The position numbers were made by a program, and so were the translations under genes. From positions 1 to 22,318 of the forward strand of contig JAKACR010000014.1 in NCBI GenBank assembly GCA_021821225.1: a stretch of DNA of 22,318 bases. Direction: 5' to 3'. Source of the DNA: Bacillota bacterium. GTDB taxonomy: Bacteria > Bacillota > Bacilli > Alicyclobacillales > SLC66. Each line of letters begins with the position of its first letter. The stretch's first letter is position 1. The notes under the pieces were generated by a model. It was not told where the DNA came from. It searched no databases and saw only the letters and a list, made by a program, of their open reading frames with translations. Of this stretch, positions 22,303 through 22,318 are shown piece by piece.

Positions 22303-22318
22303 GGAGGTTGTTCAAAAA
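22302..22318 (+). repeat. Dispersed GAGGTTGTTC-AAAA motif at the window end
   Basis: AAGGAGGTTGTTCAAAAA starts at the last base of the transglycosylase stop codon and runs to the window edge. It nearly repeats 8788-8804. The AGGAGG may equally be a ribosome binding site for a gene outside the window. Confidence 0.35.

Noticed and set aside
1..22318. CRISPR array, tRNA/rRNA, transposase, integrase or toxin-antitoxin genes
   Set aside because: Looked for on both strands; no repeat-spacer pattern, cloverleaf, DDE/recombinase motif or toxin-antitoxin pair was seen.

Overview
This 22.3-kb window looks like chromosomal DNA from a spore-forming, fairly GC-rich member of the Bacillota (Bacilli, possibly near Alicyclobacillaceae). 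The evidence is a GerE-type sporulation regulator beside sdh and uvrC (the uvrC-sdh-gerE synteny of Bacillus), a Bacillus-type fusion of chorismate mutase and DAHP synthase, strong GGAGG-type ribosome binding sites with many GTG starts, and promoter or operator motifs matching Bacillus sigma-W, sigma-K and PhoP types. The genus is inference. No rRNA, tRNA, CRISPR array, transposase or prophage gene was seen; the window is mostly housekeeping genes.

Layout. 1-1730 (minus): cobA then cbiA (cut by the window edge), tetrapyrrole/cobalamin synthesis. 1731-2170: gene-free stretch with an unusual palindromic repeat. 2171-2938 (plus): secreted PepSY protein with its own terminator. 3137-4206 (minus): ric (di-iron Fe-S repair protein) and a gerE-like regulator with an aberrant C-terminus. 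4342-6832 (minus): sdhC-sdhA, with no sdhB where it would be expected. 6976-8751 (minus): uvrC. 8904-11517: membrane-stress group of a stomatin-type SPFH protein, short NfeD and PspA (all minus) plus a small plus-strand unknown gene; pspA has a textbook sigma-W-like promoter. 11699-15774 (minus): phosphate ABC transporter in the order pstB-pstS-pstC-pstA, with a PhoP-box-like array spanning the pstB stop codon and the pstS promoter. 16006-18409 (minus): hisC and aroF. 18590-20436 (plus): threonine ammonia-lyase and a TetR regulator. 20467-21126 (minus): DUF502 membrane protein. 21277-22302 (plus): lytic transglycosylase-domain protein.

The most interesting points are (i) loss or relocation of sdhB together with an eroded gerE tail, (ii) a family of dispersed palindromes built on CATGTCCC/GGGACATG with asymmetric arms, (iii) the 11-bp-phased Pho-box array overlapping the pstB stop codon, (iv) a PstS with no lipobox cysteine, and (v) an FNR/CRP-like site at about -42 before ric, inside the gerE tail. 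No clearly novel multi-gene system was found. All calls come from reading sequence by eye; no database search was run.
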